Position numbers and translations under genes: made by a program. Positions 18,197-25,576 of a DNA stretch of 64,000 nt are shown here, one piece after another (the first letter of the stretch is position 1; every line of letters begins with the position of its first letter). The DNA lies in the NCBI GenBank assembly GCA_001648575.1, contig LQXN01000060.1, positions 124,001-188,000 of the forward strand. Direction: 5' to 3'. Source of the stretch: Sutcliffiella horikoshii DSM 8719 (GTDB taxonomy: Bacteria; Bacillota; Bacilli; Bacillales; Bacillaceae_I). Under the pieces are notes generated by a model, which made no database searches, was not told where the DNA came from, and saw only the letters and a list, made by a program, of their open reading frames with translations.

Positions 18197-18748
18197 TTAA
18201 GCCGTAGGACCTTCCCACTTGCTCATTCCAGGTACAACATTCACTACATTTGTAAAACCTAGTTCAGTCAATTTCTGTGCGGCCATATCACTGCGGCTTC
18301 CTGTACGGCAAACGACATATGTTTCTTTTTCTTTGTCTAATTCAGCAATTCCGCCTTCTAAGTCACCTAATGGAACGGATACTGCACCAGGAATGTGTCC
18401 GAATAAGTACTCGGCTGGTTCACGGACATCCAATACGGTTATGCCTGCTTCCAATTTCGCAGCCAACTCTTCGTTCGTTGCTACATAAGGATAGTTTTGC
18501 TCTTCTTTTTCCTCTTCTGATCTTGCTTTACGGATATAATGTTTCAGTACATCGCCTTCTTCAAGCGTTCCTAAATATTGATGGCCGATTTTATCTGCCC
18601 ATGCTTTAATATCCGCCTTTGAACCTTTATCTGTTGCTAATACTTCCAATACTTCTCCAGATTCAATCTGATCAATCGCCTTTTTCGTACGCACGATTGG
18701 CATCGGACATGCCAACCCTTTTGCGTCTAATGTCAAGTTTACATTCAT
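18197..18748 (-). CDS. TusA-rhodanese fusion (YrkF-like sulfur carrier)
   Basis: A 183-residue fusion. Residues 1-75 are a TusA-type sulfur carrier with the persulfide cysteine in GLACPMPIVRTKKA. Residues ~90-183 are a rhodanese with active loop CRTGSRS. The domain order equals B. subtilis YrkF and the N-terminal part of CstA of Staphylococcus. It moves sulfane sulfur between carriers in the cytoplasm. The neighbouring genes encode single-domain versions of both modules. Confidence 0.9.
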   Translation of the reverse strand: MNVNLTLDAKGLACPMPIVRTKKAIDQIESGEVLEVLATDKGSKADIKAWADKIGHQYLGTLEEGDVLKHYIRKARSEEEKEEQNYPYVATNEELAAKLEAGITVLDVREPAEYLFGHIPGAVSVPLGDLEGGIAELDKEKETYVVCRTGSRSDMAAQKLTELGFTNVVNVVPGMSKWEGPTA

Positions 18749-18778
18749 CAGTAGGTCATCTCCTTTTATGAAAAATAA

Positions 18779-19075
18779 TTATTCTACGTTACCTTCCCAC
18801 TCAAGCATTCCGCCAACCATATTGATAACGTCAAAACCTTGGGCTGCCAAGAACATGGAGGCCTTCCCACTTCTTCCACCTGAACGGCATACCATGAAAT
18901 GTGTTTTGGATTTATCAATATCTTGCGTGCGGAACTCTAATAAACTTAACGGGATGTTCACCGCTTGCGGGATCTTCCCTGCAGCAACTTCCTCTGCTTC
19001 ACGTACATCAATAATCGATACCTGCTCGCCAGCTGCAAGCTTTGCTTCTAATTCCTGTGGTGTAATCTCTTTCAT
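18779..19075 (-). CDS. Single-domain rhodanese
   Basis: A 98-residue cytoplasmic rhodanese with the active loop CRSGGRS and the preceding strand HFMVCRSG; the N-terminal part IDVREAEE is the usual structural motif. Part of the persulfide cluster, 30 bp upstream of the TusA-rhodanese gene. It is likely a thiosulfate or polysulfide sulfurtransferase. Confidence 0.9.
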   Translation of the reverse strand: MKEITPQELEAKLAAGEQVSIIDVREAEEVAAGKIPQAVNIPLSLLEFRTQDIDKSKTHFMVCRSGGRSGKASMFLAAQGFDVINMVGGMLEWEGNVE

Positions 19076-19102
19076 GTTTGACAGCTCCTTTTCTATTTAA
19101 AA

Positions 19103-19459
19103 TTACCAGGCGTTCATGCCGCCTTTTACATTTACAAGCTTCGTGAATCCTGCTTTCTTCAATTGCTTCACTGCTGCATTACTGCGCATACCGCTTTGAC
19201 AAATCACAATAGTCTCTTTGTCTTTAGAAAGTTTATCGACGTTGTTTCCAATAGTGTTCAAAGGGATATTCTGAAACTGTCGAATGTGATTCCCTTTGTA
19301 TTCCATCGGTGTACGAACATCAATGAATTGTTTGTTCTTGTCGTTTAATTCCTGTTTTAATTCAGCTGTTGTTATCTGACGGACGCCGGCAGTCGGCTTC
19401 ATTCTGCTGATCAGAAATACCACCGCCAGCCCCATTAAAATATAAGGAAGAAACTCCAT
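19103..19459 (-). CDS. Membrane-anchored rhodanese
   Basis: A 118-residue rhodanese with an N-terminal membrane helix (residues 1-19, MEFLPYILMGLAVVFLISRM) and a catalytic loop CQSGMRS near Cys87. The domain most likely faces the cytoplasm. It probably handles persulfide formed at the membrane, for example by sulfide:quinone oxidoreductase; no such gene is in the window. Confidence 0.88.
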   Translation of the reverse strand: MEFLPYILMGLAVVFLISRMKPTAGVRQITTAELKQELNDKNKQFIDVRTPMEYKGNHIRQFQNIPLNTIGNNVDKLSKDKETIVICQSGMRSNAAVKQLKKAGFTKLVNVKGGMNAW

Positions 19460-19474
19460 CTAGCCACACCCCTT

Positions 19475-19963
19475 TTAGATGAATAAGTTCACATTACCTT
19501 CAGAAGCATCGCCTAAATATGCGCCAACCCCTGCATACTCAATTCCGTCGATCATCTCTTCGTGCTTCAGGCCAAGTAAGTCTACCGTCATTTGGCAGCC
19601 GACAAGTTTAACATCCTGCTCTTTTGCCATTTCGATCAAGCTCGGTAAAGACTGTACATTATGCTTTTTCATAATTCCTTTAATCATTTTCGGGCCCATG
19701 CCAGCCATGTTCATCGTAGATAATGGCAACTTGTTGGCCCCGCGTGGCATCATTTTGCCAAACATTTTTTCAATAAAGTTTTTCTTAACTGGAACAAGCT
19801 CCTCTTTACGAAGTGCATTCAAGCCCCAGAATGTGTGGAAAATCGTTACTTCGTGATCATATGCTGCAGCACCGTTCGCAATAATATAGGCTGCCATCGC
19901 TTTGTCATAATCACCGCTGAAAAGTACAATCGTTGTTTTCTTCTTTTCCATTGTCATCATCAA
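19475..19963 (-). CDS. DsrE/DsrF-like sulfur carrier (YrkE-like)
   Basis: A 162-residue peroxiredoxin-like-fold protein of the DsrE2 family with the motif VKLVGCQMTVDLLGL around its conserved cysteine. The basic segment EKMFGKMMPRGANKLPLSTMNM is typical of the YrkE subgroup. It follows the TusA gene by 8 bp, and TusA-DsrE pairs exchange persulfide. The site GGAGAGG lies before the ATG. Confidence 0.88.
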   Translation of the reverse strand: MMMTMEKKKTTIVLFSGDYDKAMAAYIIANGAAAYDHEVTIFHTFWGLNALRKEELVPVKKNFIEKMFGKMMPRGANKLPLSTMNMAGMGPKMIKGIMKKHNVQSLPSLIEMAKEQDVKLVGCQMTVDLLGLKHEEMIDGIEYAGVGAYLGDASEGNVNLFI

Positions 19964-19971
19964 TCCTCTCC

Positions 19972-20199
19972 TTACGCTTTTTTAATATAGAAAGTATATA
20001 CGCCGTTTTCTTCTTTCATGTCCAATAACTCATTGCCAGTTGCTTTGCACCATGCAGTAAGGTCAGTCTTAGCACCTTTGTCTGTGGAGATAACCTCTAA
20101 AATCTCACCGCTGTTTACTTCACCTAAAGCTTTCTTCGTTTTCACCAATGGCATTGGGCAAGCTAATCCTTTAGCGTCTAATACTTTGTTTACATTCAT
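19972..20199 (-). CDS. TusA-type sulfur carrier protein (YrkI-like)
   Basis: A 75-residue TusA family carrier with the persulfide-forming Cys14 in GLACPMPLVKTKKA. First gene of the sulfur operon after cstR. Its site AGGAGGAATT is next to operator 1. It receives sulfane sulfur and passes it to DsrE or rhodanese partners. Confidence 0.92.
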   Translation of the reverse strand: MNVNKVLDAKGLACPMPLVKTKKALGEVNSGEILEVISTDKGAKTDLTAWCKATGNELLDMKEENGVYTFYIKKA

Positions 20200-20218
20200 T
20201 TGTAATTCCTCCTGTTTT

Positions 20219-20232
20219 TACCCCCAGGGGTA
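20219..20232. promoter_or_regulatory. CstR-like operator 1
   Basis: TACCCCCAGGGGTA, 20 bp upstream of the tusA start; a G+C tract between TA arms, as bound by CsoR/CstR repressors. A TTGACA (minus, 20236-20241) lies just upstream. Confidence 0.75.
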
Positions 20233-20256
20233 TTTTGTCAATTAAAAAAATCCCTT

Positions 20257-20272
20257 ATACCTGGTAGGGTAT
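20257..20272. promoter_or_regulatory. CstR-like operator 2
   Basis: ATACCTGGTAGGGTAT, a degenerate member of the palindrome class with intact ATACC and GGTAT arms. Confidence 0.6.
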
Positions 20273-20303
20273 TTTTTACTTTAAAAAAATATACAACTCT
20301 TAA

Positions 20304-20319
20304 ATACCCATAGGGGTAT
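20304..20319. promoter_or_regulatory. CstR-like operator 3
   Basis: ATACCCATAGGGGTAT, close to the consensus ATACCCCnnnGGGTAT. Confidence 0.7.
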
Positions 20320-20358
20320 ACTAACATGCAAAAAAATATAATGCAACCCGCTATTTAA

Positions 20359-20374
20359 ATACCCTAGAGGGTAT
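20359..20374. promoter_or_regulatory. CstR-like operator 4
   Basis: ATACCCTAGAGGGTAT, with perfect 7-bp arms. Confidence 0.75.
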
Positions 20375-20384
20375 CAATATGCTT

Positions 20385-20413
20385 ATAATATACCACTTGG
20401 GGTATATTATCAA
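20385..20413 (-). promoter_or_regulatory. Sulfur operon promoter with CstR-like operator 5 in the spacer
   Basis: Minus-strand TTGATA (20408-20413), 17-bp spacer and TATTAT (20385-20390). The palindrome TATACCACTTGGGGTATA (20389-20406) fills the spacer, so bound repressor would exclude RNA polymerase. Operators 1-4 lie downstream of this promoter. Confidence 0.7.
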
Positions 20414-20425
20414 GAACTTTTTTGA

Positions 20426-20686
20426 CTACCTGCTTTTAATAAGAAGATCGACAGCTTGTTTGACCATTTCACTGGAATCTTCGCCTTTTTCCACGCTTTC
20501 CCTTACACACTGTTCTAGGTTGGTACTTACGATGACACCAATGGCACGTTCAATTGCAGTGGTTGCTGCATTCAACTGTGCGACAACGTCTCGGCAATCT
20601 TCCCCTTGCTCCATCATATGAAGTACTCCGCGAATTTGCCCTTCAGCACGTTTCAAACGGTTCTTCACTTGGTTGGTATATTCCAT
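20426..20686 (-). CDS. cstR: CstR-type persulfide-sensing repressor (CsoR family)
   Basis: An 86-residue all-helical repressor. From the chosen ATG at 20686 the two sensing cysteines fall at Cys31 (GEDCRDVV) and Cys60 (NLEQCVRE), the same numbers as in S. aureus CstR. The histidine that copper-sensing CsoR has four residues before the second cysteine is Asn56 here, so this is a sulfane-sulfur sensor rather than a copper sensor. An inter-subunit di- or polysulfide bridge would release DNA. A GTG at 20698 would sit on the Shine-Dalgarno sequence and is rejected. B. subtilis YrkD is the likely counterpart. Confidence 0.92.
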   Translation of the reverse strand: MEYTNQVKNRLKRAEGQIRGVLHMMEQGEDCRDVVAQLNAATTAIERAIGVIVSTNLEQCVRESVEKGEDSSEMVKQAVDLLIKSR

Positions 20687-20737
20687 ACTGGCTCGCACCT
20701 CCTCTGTAAATCAAGTAGTTACTTGTCTATGCACATT

Positions 20738-20766
20738 ATATTATACCCCTAAGGGTATATTGTCAA
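20738..20766 (-). promoter_or_regulatory. cstR promoter with operator 6 in the spacer
   Basis: Minus-strand TTGACA (20761-20766), 17-bp spacer and TAATAT (20738-20743). ATACCCCTAAGGGTAT (20743-20758) occupies the spacer, which indicates autorepression. Confidence 0.8.
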
Positions 20767-20805
20767 CCATTAAAATTATCAATAATAAATTCAGTTCAAG
20801 CAAAT

Positions 20806-20817
20806 AAAAACGTTTCA
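20806..20817. promoter_or_regulatory. Weak LacI-family operator upstream of GH35 gene
   Basis: AAAAACGTTTCA centred at 20811.5, half-matching TCGAAACGTTTCRA. It is 56 bp upstream of a perfect site. Confidence 0.5.
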
Positions 20818-20861
20818 ACAAAATGCTATTTATGATAGGATTATTTTAGTATAACAACTAA

Positions 20862-20873
20862 CGAAACGTTTCG
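20862..20873. promoter_or_regulatory. LacI-family operator upstream of GH35 gene
   Basis: CGAAACGTTTCG, a perfect 12-bp palindrome 55 bp before the GH35 start. The same site recurs at 29.4, 36.7, 49.3 and 53.5 kb. Confidence 0.75.
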
Positions 20874-20885
20874 AATTCACTTTAT

Positions 20886-20899
20886 TGTAAGCGCTTTTC
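20886..20899. promoter_or_regulatory. cre-like site in the GH35 leader
   Basis: TGTAAGCGCTTTTC matches the cre consensus TGWAANCGNTNWCA at 12 of 14 positions and contains the palindrome AAGCGCTT. It lies between the operator and the start codon. Confidence 0.5.
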
Positions 20900-20927
20900 T
20901 ATTTTATTATTGAAGGGATGAAAAGAC

Positions 20928-23354
20928 ATGATTGAAATAAAAAATAAACAGATACTCATAGATGGAAAACCAGTACTTATTATGTGCGGAGAGATACATT
21001 ATTACCGATTGGAACGAAAAGACTGGCAGGATCGCATCGATAAATTGAAGGATGCGGGCTGTAATGCCGTGGCAACTTATATCCCATGGCTATGCCATGA
21101 ACCTGCGGAAGGTCAGATGGATCTAGATGGCCACACTCGACCTGAATTGGACTTGGGTGCATTTATCGACCTTTGTGCCGAAAATGACTTATATTTCTTT
21201 GCCAGACCCGGCCCGTTCATCATGGCCGAAATGAAAAATGAAGGGATACCTCATTGGGTATCTGAAAAGCACCCGGAAGTTGTTCCAGTCGGTTGGGATG
21301 GAAATGCAGCAACAACGCCTACACTTGATTACTTGGCTCCAAACTTCTTAAAAGAAACAAAAAAGTGGTATGAGGCAGTAATGGCAGTAATCGCTCCACG
21401 CTTGCATACAAATGGCGGGAATATCATCGGCGTTCAACTGGATAATGAAATCGGCATGTTATCATGGGTCAGCAATTGTCCTGATTTAACAGAGCAATTA
21501 TTAGAAGACTTTTCTCTTTGGTTACAAAAAAAATATACAGAAGCTGAGCTAAAACAACGTTATCCATTTAACCTGCATAATGCAGCCGAAAGAATCGCCG
21601 GAATTCGTTCTCCAAAAGAAGAGTATGCAGCGGAACTATTGCGGGATCTTGGTCATTACATGCGGGACCGTTTTACCCGCTATGTCGCCATTTTGCGCGA
21701 GTTTGCTGAAGAGTTTGGTATAAAGGACATCCCTTTCATCGTCAATATCCATGGCACAGGCGGTGGCCGCGGATTGACATATCCAATCGGTATCTCTCAG
21801 CTTTATGAATCCTACACACAAGACGATGGATACTTGTCCGGGTCTGACATCTATTTTGGGGATCTGGATATGGAATCCTTCCAAGATTTATACTTGATCA
21901 ATGGTTTTATGGACGCGGTCCACAACCCAGATCAGCCTTTGACTAGCGTCGAGTTCAACTGTGGAGACGGCAACTTTGGGGAAACATACGGGGGTCGCTA
22001 TGATGTTTCCGCAGCCGATTTCAAAACAAGAATGTGTGTCGCACAAGGAAATCGCCTGATCAACTATTACCTGTTTACTGGTGGGTATAACTATAAAATG
22101 GATGAGGCAACAGGCGACGGAAATGGACGAATCGCATCTACGGGAGAACGTCACGGTTTCGCCGCACCCGTGAATCCCGAGGGCAAGCTCAACTACACAT
22201 TCCCACGCATGGCCCGCTCCATCAAAACGATGATGGCAGTCGGGGACAAGCTCGCCGCAATGGATGAGGACCGAGATTCTGTAGCATTTGCATTCATCCC
22301 GGACTATTATATGACTGAATACCGCTATCCCGATAGTACGAAAATGCGGGAGATCGTAGACAATATCACGATGCATCGTGGGGCAGGCGCATGGGAAATT
22401 GTTGCAAGAGCCATGTTACTTGCTAGCTACCGTTTCAGTTCCGTCGATGTACAAAACAAAGAATTGGATCCGAAAGTGACCAAGGCTCTTGTTCTCCCCT
22501 CTGCCCGCTACATGGATAGAGAGATACAGTTGAAATTGGTGCGATATTTGCAGAGTGGTGGAGGAATTCTTTTGTACGGAGAGGTACCGACCTTTGATAT
22601 GGAAGGGAAACCTTTCACTGCTTTAGCTAATGCGCTTGGTGTGAAGCCTTTAGGCGTAACATTCAATGAACATGGTCACTTTATGTCATTAACGGCTGAC
22701 GGTTGGGCAGCAGAGCGACCTGAAATTCGCACTTATTTTACACAAACTTTTGAGCTTGGTTCTACCTCCAATGTTGAAGCCATCATGCGTGTCACGGAAT
22801 CGGAGGATATATGTGGTTTTGACGCGAAGGTTGGCGAAGGGCGTGCGATTGTGCTTGCAACAGCTTATCGCTGTGATATCGACTTATTCAAAACTGCGCT
22901 GGAGCGACTTGGTGCGGTGGCGGGACTGACTCATGATTGCGAGTACCATGGAATATTCTCGACTTCTGTTTCAAGTGGCGATGAGCGTTTCGTTCATCTA
23001 TTGAATTTGGACGGTTTTGAAAAGGAAATTCAGGTTCGTTTAGACGATGAAAAACTCTTGGGAGGCCGCCCATTCACCCTTCAAAGTAAAGACGGTGTGA
23101 TGCTTCCTGTGAATGTAACATTGGAAAAAACGGGAGTGAAAGTAGTTTATTCTACTGCTGAAATTATGGAGGTATCTGTTGACTCCATTGCCTTCCGACT
23201 AACTCAAAGCAGTGACAGCATTCTCTTGGTAACAAACAGGGTTGTGCTGGTGGATGCAGATTATCAAGTGGAAGAGGTTGATTCCTCAAAAGTTTTGATT
23301 ACTTCTAAGAAACATGGGAAAATTGATGATCATTTGGTGATCAAATTTAAATAA
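20928..23354 (+). CDS. GH35 family beta-galactosidase-like enzyme
   Basis: An 808-residue intracellular glycoside hydrolase (no signal peptide). GH35 motifs are GEIHYYR at the N-terminus, FARPGPFIMAEMKNEGIPHW, the acid/base Glu174 in QLDNEIG and the likely nucleophile Glu342 in TSVEFNCG. The family removes terminal beta-galactose or, in some members, glucosamine. It is the only plus-strand gene of the carbohydrate region and is divergent from cstR. LacI-type and cre-like sites precede it. Substrate is not fixed; a beta-galactosyl cap on imported oligosaccharides is possible. Confidence 0.85.
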   Translation: MIEIKNKQILIDGKPVLIMCGEIHYYRLERKDWQDRIDKLKDAGCNAVATYIPWLCHEPAEGQMDLDGHTRPELDLGAFIDLCAENDLYFFARPGPFIMAEMKNEGIPHWVSEKHPEVVPVGWDGNAATTPTLDYLAPNFLKETKKWYEAVMAVIAPRLHTNGGNIIGVQLDNEIGMLSWVSNCPDLTEQLLEDFSLWLQKKYTEAELKQRYPFNLHNAAERIAGIRSPKEEYAAELLRDLGHYMRDRFTRYVAILREFAEEFGIKDIPFIVNIHGTGGGRGLTYPIGISQLYESYTQDDGYLSGSDIYFGDLDMESFQDLYLINGFMDAVHNPDQPLTSVEFNCGDGNFGETYGGRYDVSAADFKTRMCVAQGNRLINYYLFTGGYNYKMDEATGDGNGRIASTGERHGFAAPVNPEGKLNYTFPRMARSIKTMMAVGDKLAAMDEDRDSVAFAFIPDYYMTEYRYPDSTKMREIVDNITMHRGAGAWEIVARAMLLASYRFSSVDVQNKELDPKVTKALVLPSARYMDREIQLKLVRYLQSGGGILLYGEVPTFDMEGKPFTALANALGVKPLGVTFNEHGHFMSLTADGWAAERPEIRTYFTQTFELGSTSNVEAIMRVTESEDICGFDAKVGEGRAIVLATAYRCDIDLFKTALERLGAVAGLTHDCEYHGIFSTSVSSGDERFVHLLNLDGFEKEIQVRLDDEKLLGGRPFTLQSKDGVMLPVNVTLEKTGVKVVYSTAEIMEVSVDSIAFRLTQSSDSILLVTNRVVLVDADYQVEEVDSSKVLITSKKHGKIDDHLVIKFK

Positions 23355-23361
23355 GAGCTGT

Positions 23362-23408
23362 CCAGATGCCCTCTCTCTTCAAAACGAGTCCGGTATCTGG
23401 GCATTTTT
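23362..23408 (+). terminator. Terminator after GH35 gene
   Basis: Stem CCAGATGCC / GGTATCTGG (one G-T pair) with a 21-base loop, followed by GCATTTTT. Confidence 0.6.
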
Positions 23409-23422
23409 ATAGTGATGTAACT

Positions 23423-23527
23423 GAGTTCGTGCGGAAACAAGGTGAGTTCGTGCGGAAACACCCCAAGTTCGTGCCAAAACGAGGTGAGTTCGTGACAAAA
23501 CCCATCAAGTTGATGCCGATTCCCAAT
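23423..23527. repeat. Exact 21-bp tandem array, five units
   Basis: Units with the core GAGTTCGTG start at 23423, 23444, 23465, 23486 and 23507, an exact 21-bp period; the last unit is diverged (AAGTTGATG). On the minus strand each unit reads as a heptad like HELTxFP. It lies between convergent genes. Confidence 0.85.
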
Positions 23528-23533
23528 ATCCAT

Positions 23534-23575
23534 AAAAAAAACAGGAAGCCCCCATACCACGGCGGCCACCTGTTA
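23534..23575 (-). terminator. Terminator after TIM-barrel isomerase gene
   Basis: Minus-strand AACAGG...CCTGTT with a G+C-rich interior, then a run of eight T. Confidence 0.6.
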
Positions 23576-23584
23576 CACAAAATA

Positions 23585-24343
23585 TTATATCTTCTCCATC
23601 ATCCCTTTGAGATTCCCAATACTCACACGCAAACTGTCCAAAGGATTGCCTGGACATATGTCCTGCTCAATGATGTACCAATCAACGCCGTTCTCTTCTC
23701 CCCAGCGCAATACCGGTTCAAAGTCGATGACACCAGTTCCTACCTCCGCAAAGCTTCCTTCTTCACCAGGAGCCATATCCTTCACATGTAGCGTTGGAAC
23801 ACGGCCAGCTAAAGGTGACAAAAATTCCAGTACATCGTGACCAGCTTTGGTTACCCAATAAACGTCCAGTTCGGCATGCAACAAGTTATCAGAACTTGGC
23901 TCTAATAGATATTCCAAAACTACCTTCCCATCTATTTCCTTATGAAACTCGAAATCATGGTTATGATAGCTGATGGTGTAGCCGTCTTTTTTCAACACAG
24001 CAGCAAGTTCGTTCAACTCTGCCTTAAGAGAAACATAATAATCCTCTGTACGGTCCTCTTCCACCACATATGGCATGACAAGATGCTTTGTGCCAAACAA
24101 CTCTGCTTCATCCAACACGGCAGGAAGCTCATTGCGTAATCGATCTACCCCCACGTGCATACCGGCAACCGATAATTCCAATTCGTTCAAGGCAGCGGCG
24201 ATTTCCTTTGGGTCATGGCCGTAAAGTCCTGCCATTTCCACTCCTGAAAAGCCCATGTCTTTTAATTCTTTAAGTACGCCGATAAAATCTTTCTCTAATA
24301 AATCACGCACTGTATAAAGTTGTGCAGCAATTTTATGTTTCAT
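23585..24343 (-). CDS. Sugar phosphate isomerase/epimerase-like TIM barrel protein 1
   Basis: A 252-residue AP-endonuclease-2/xylose-isomerase-like barrel. Metal-binding strands are visible: VEMAG, YHNHDFEF, AELDVYWV, LHVKDM and IIEQD. Such proteins act on free sugars or keto-sugars as isomerases, epimerases or hydrolyases. It is a separate unit downstream of the second barrel gene (24593-25561), with a terminator between them. In the context of Gfo/Idh and ThuA genes it may process a 3-keto-glucoside; this is inference. Confidence 0.75.
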   Translation of the reverse strand: MKHKIAAQLYTVRDLLEKDFIGVLKELKDMGFSGVEMAGLYGHDPKEIAAALNELELSVAGMHVGVDRLRNELPAVLDEAELFGTKHLVMPYVVEEDRTEDYYVSLKAELNELAAVLKKDGYTISYHNHDFEFHKEIDGKVVLEYLLEPSSDNLLHAELDVYWVTKAGHDVLEFLSPLAGRVPTLHVKDMAPGEEGSFAEVGTGVIDFEPVLRWGEENGVDWYIIEQDICPGNPLDSLRVSIGNLKGMMEKI

Positions 24344-24546
24344 CTTCTATCCGCCTCCAATTTTATAAAAGGTTGTTTTCGATGTTTTGTTAACTCAATT
24401 TAGCGTTTATGTTACTTACTGTCGTGCTCTTTTCTCTATTTTACGTAGCATACTACTTGGAATTTCTAGATTGTTTAATCTGTAAAAAGTCCAATTGCCG
24501 ACTTTTTACTAAGGAATAACTCCAATAGTTGAGAAAAAAGCTTTAT

Positions 24547-24577
24547 AAAAAACAAGCAACCAAGAGCCTTGGTTGCT
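24547..24577 (-). terminator. Terminator after TIM-barrel isomerase gene 2
   Basis: Minus-strand stem AGCAACCAAG / CTTGGTTGCT with loop GCT, then TGTTTTTT. Confidence 0.92.
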
Positions 24578-24592
24578 GCTTCTGTTATATCC

Positions 24593-25561
24593 TTACACCC
24601 ACCACATATCAGCAGGTTGTTCTTTGATCAATACAGACTGAAGATTTGATACCGCACGGGCAAAGCCCTCTTCAATCGACATGATCGGATCTTCGTGCTC
24701 GATGCTGACTACATAATCGTAGCCATAAGTACGAAGTGCACTCATCATATCCGACCACTCTTGGACACTATGGCCGCAGCCGACAGAACGGAAGCTCCAT
24801 GCACGAGTCTGTACTTCGCCGTATGGCTGCATGTCTGTCAAGCCGTACATGTTCACATTGTCCTGATCGATGTATGTGTCTTTTGCGTGGAAATGATGGA
24901 TTGCTCCAGCTTTTCCTAAGATTTTGATTGCTGCAACAGGGTCGATTCCTTGCCACCAAAGATGGCTTGGATCTAAGTTTGCACCGATTGCAGGGGATGT
25001 CAACTCACGAAGTTTCAGCATCGTGTGCGGTGTATGTACCAGGAATCCGCCGTGCAGCTCAAGACCGATTTTGATGTTACGTTCTTCTGCATACTTCCCT
25101 ACTTCTTTCCAGTAAGGAACAAGCTTTGTTTCCCACTGCCATGTTAATACGTCGCCATACTCATTTGGCCATGGAGCAACAGGCCAGTTCGGCGCTTTTG
25201 CCGTTTCACTGTCACCAGGGACGCCGGAGAAACAGTTAACCACTTCCACTCCTGTCAAAGCAGCAAGGTCAATCGTTTTCAACAATGTCTCATGGGACTC
25301 TTTTGCAAAAGCCTCATCCGGTGAAATTGGGTTACCGTGGCAGCTGAATGCACTGATCTGCAACCCGCGGGAATGGATTTCCTCCATATAGGCATTGCGT
25401 GCCCCTTCGTCTTCTAAAAGAGTATCTATAGGACAATGGTTGTTGCCAGGGTAGCAGCCTGTACCGATCTCGACTGCCTCAAGCCCTGCCGCTTTGACAT
25501 GATCAAGCATTTCGGTAAAAGATTTATTTGCAAAAAGGACTGTAAATACGCCTAGTTTCAT
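24593..25561 (-). CDS. Sugar phosphate isomerase/epimerase-like TIM barrel protein 2
   Basis: A 322-residue member of the same superfamily, larger than protein 1, with motifs GLEAVEIGTG, GLELHGGFLVHTP, IGANLDPSHLWWQG, HFHAKD and VSIEHEDP providing the usual Glu/His/Asp metal ligands. Last gene of a ThuA - Gfo/Idh - isomerase operon; the site AAGGAG lies before ATG 25561. The trio of barrel, dehydrogenase and ThuA is common in loci for oxidative breakdown of disaccharides via 3-keto sugars. Confidence 0.78.
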   Translation of the reverse strand: MKLGVFTVLFANKSFTEMLDHVKAAGLEAVEIGTGCYPGNNHCPIDTLLEDEGARNAYMEEIHSRGLQISAFSCHGNPISPDEAFAKESHETLLKTIDLAALTGVEVVNCFSGVPGDSETAKAPNWPVAPWPNEYGDVLTWQWETKLVPYWKEVGKYAEERNIKIGLELHGGFLVHTPHTMLKLRELTSPAIGANLDPSHLWWQGIDPVAAIKILGKAGAIHHFHAKDTYIDQDNVNMYGLTDMQPYGEVQTRAWSFRSVGCGHSVQEWSDMMSALRTYGYDYVVSIEHEDPIMSIEEGFARAVSNLQSVLIKEQPADMWWV

Positions 25562-25576
25562 TAGTGTTCACGCTCC

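Noticed and set aside
20426-20698. Copper-sensing CsoR instead of CstR
   Set aside because: The histidine ligand four residues before the second cysteine is Asn, and all neighbours handle sulfane sulfur rather than copper.
23330-23569. Minus-strand frame with HELTxFP heptads
   Set aside because: It is the translated 21-bp array; no start context was found and it overlaps the end of the GH35 gene. The heptad is kept only as a question in the findings.
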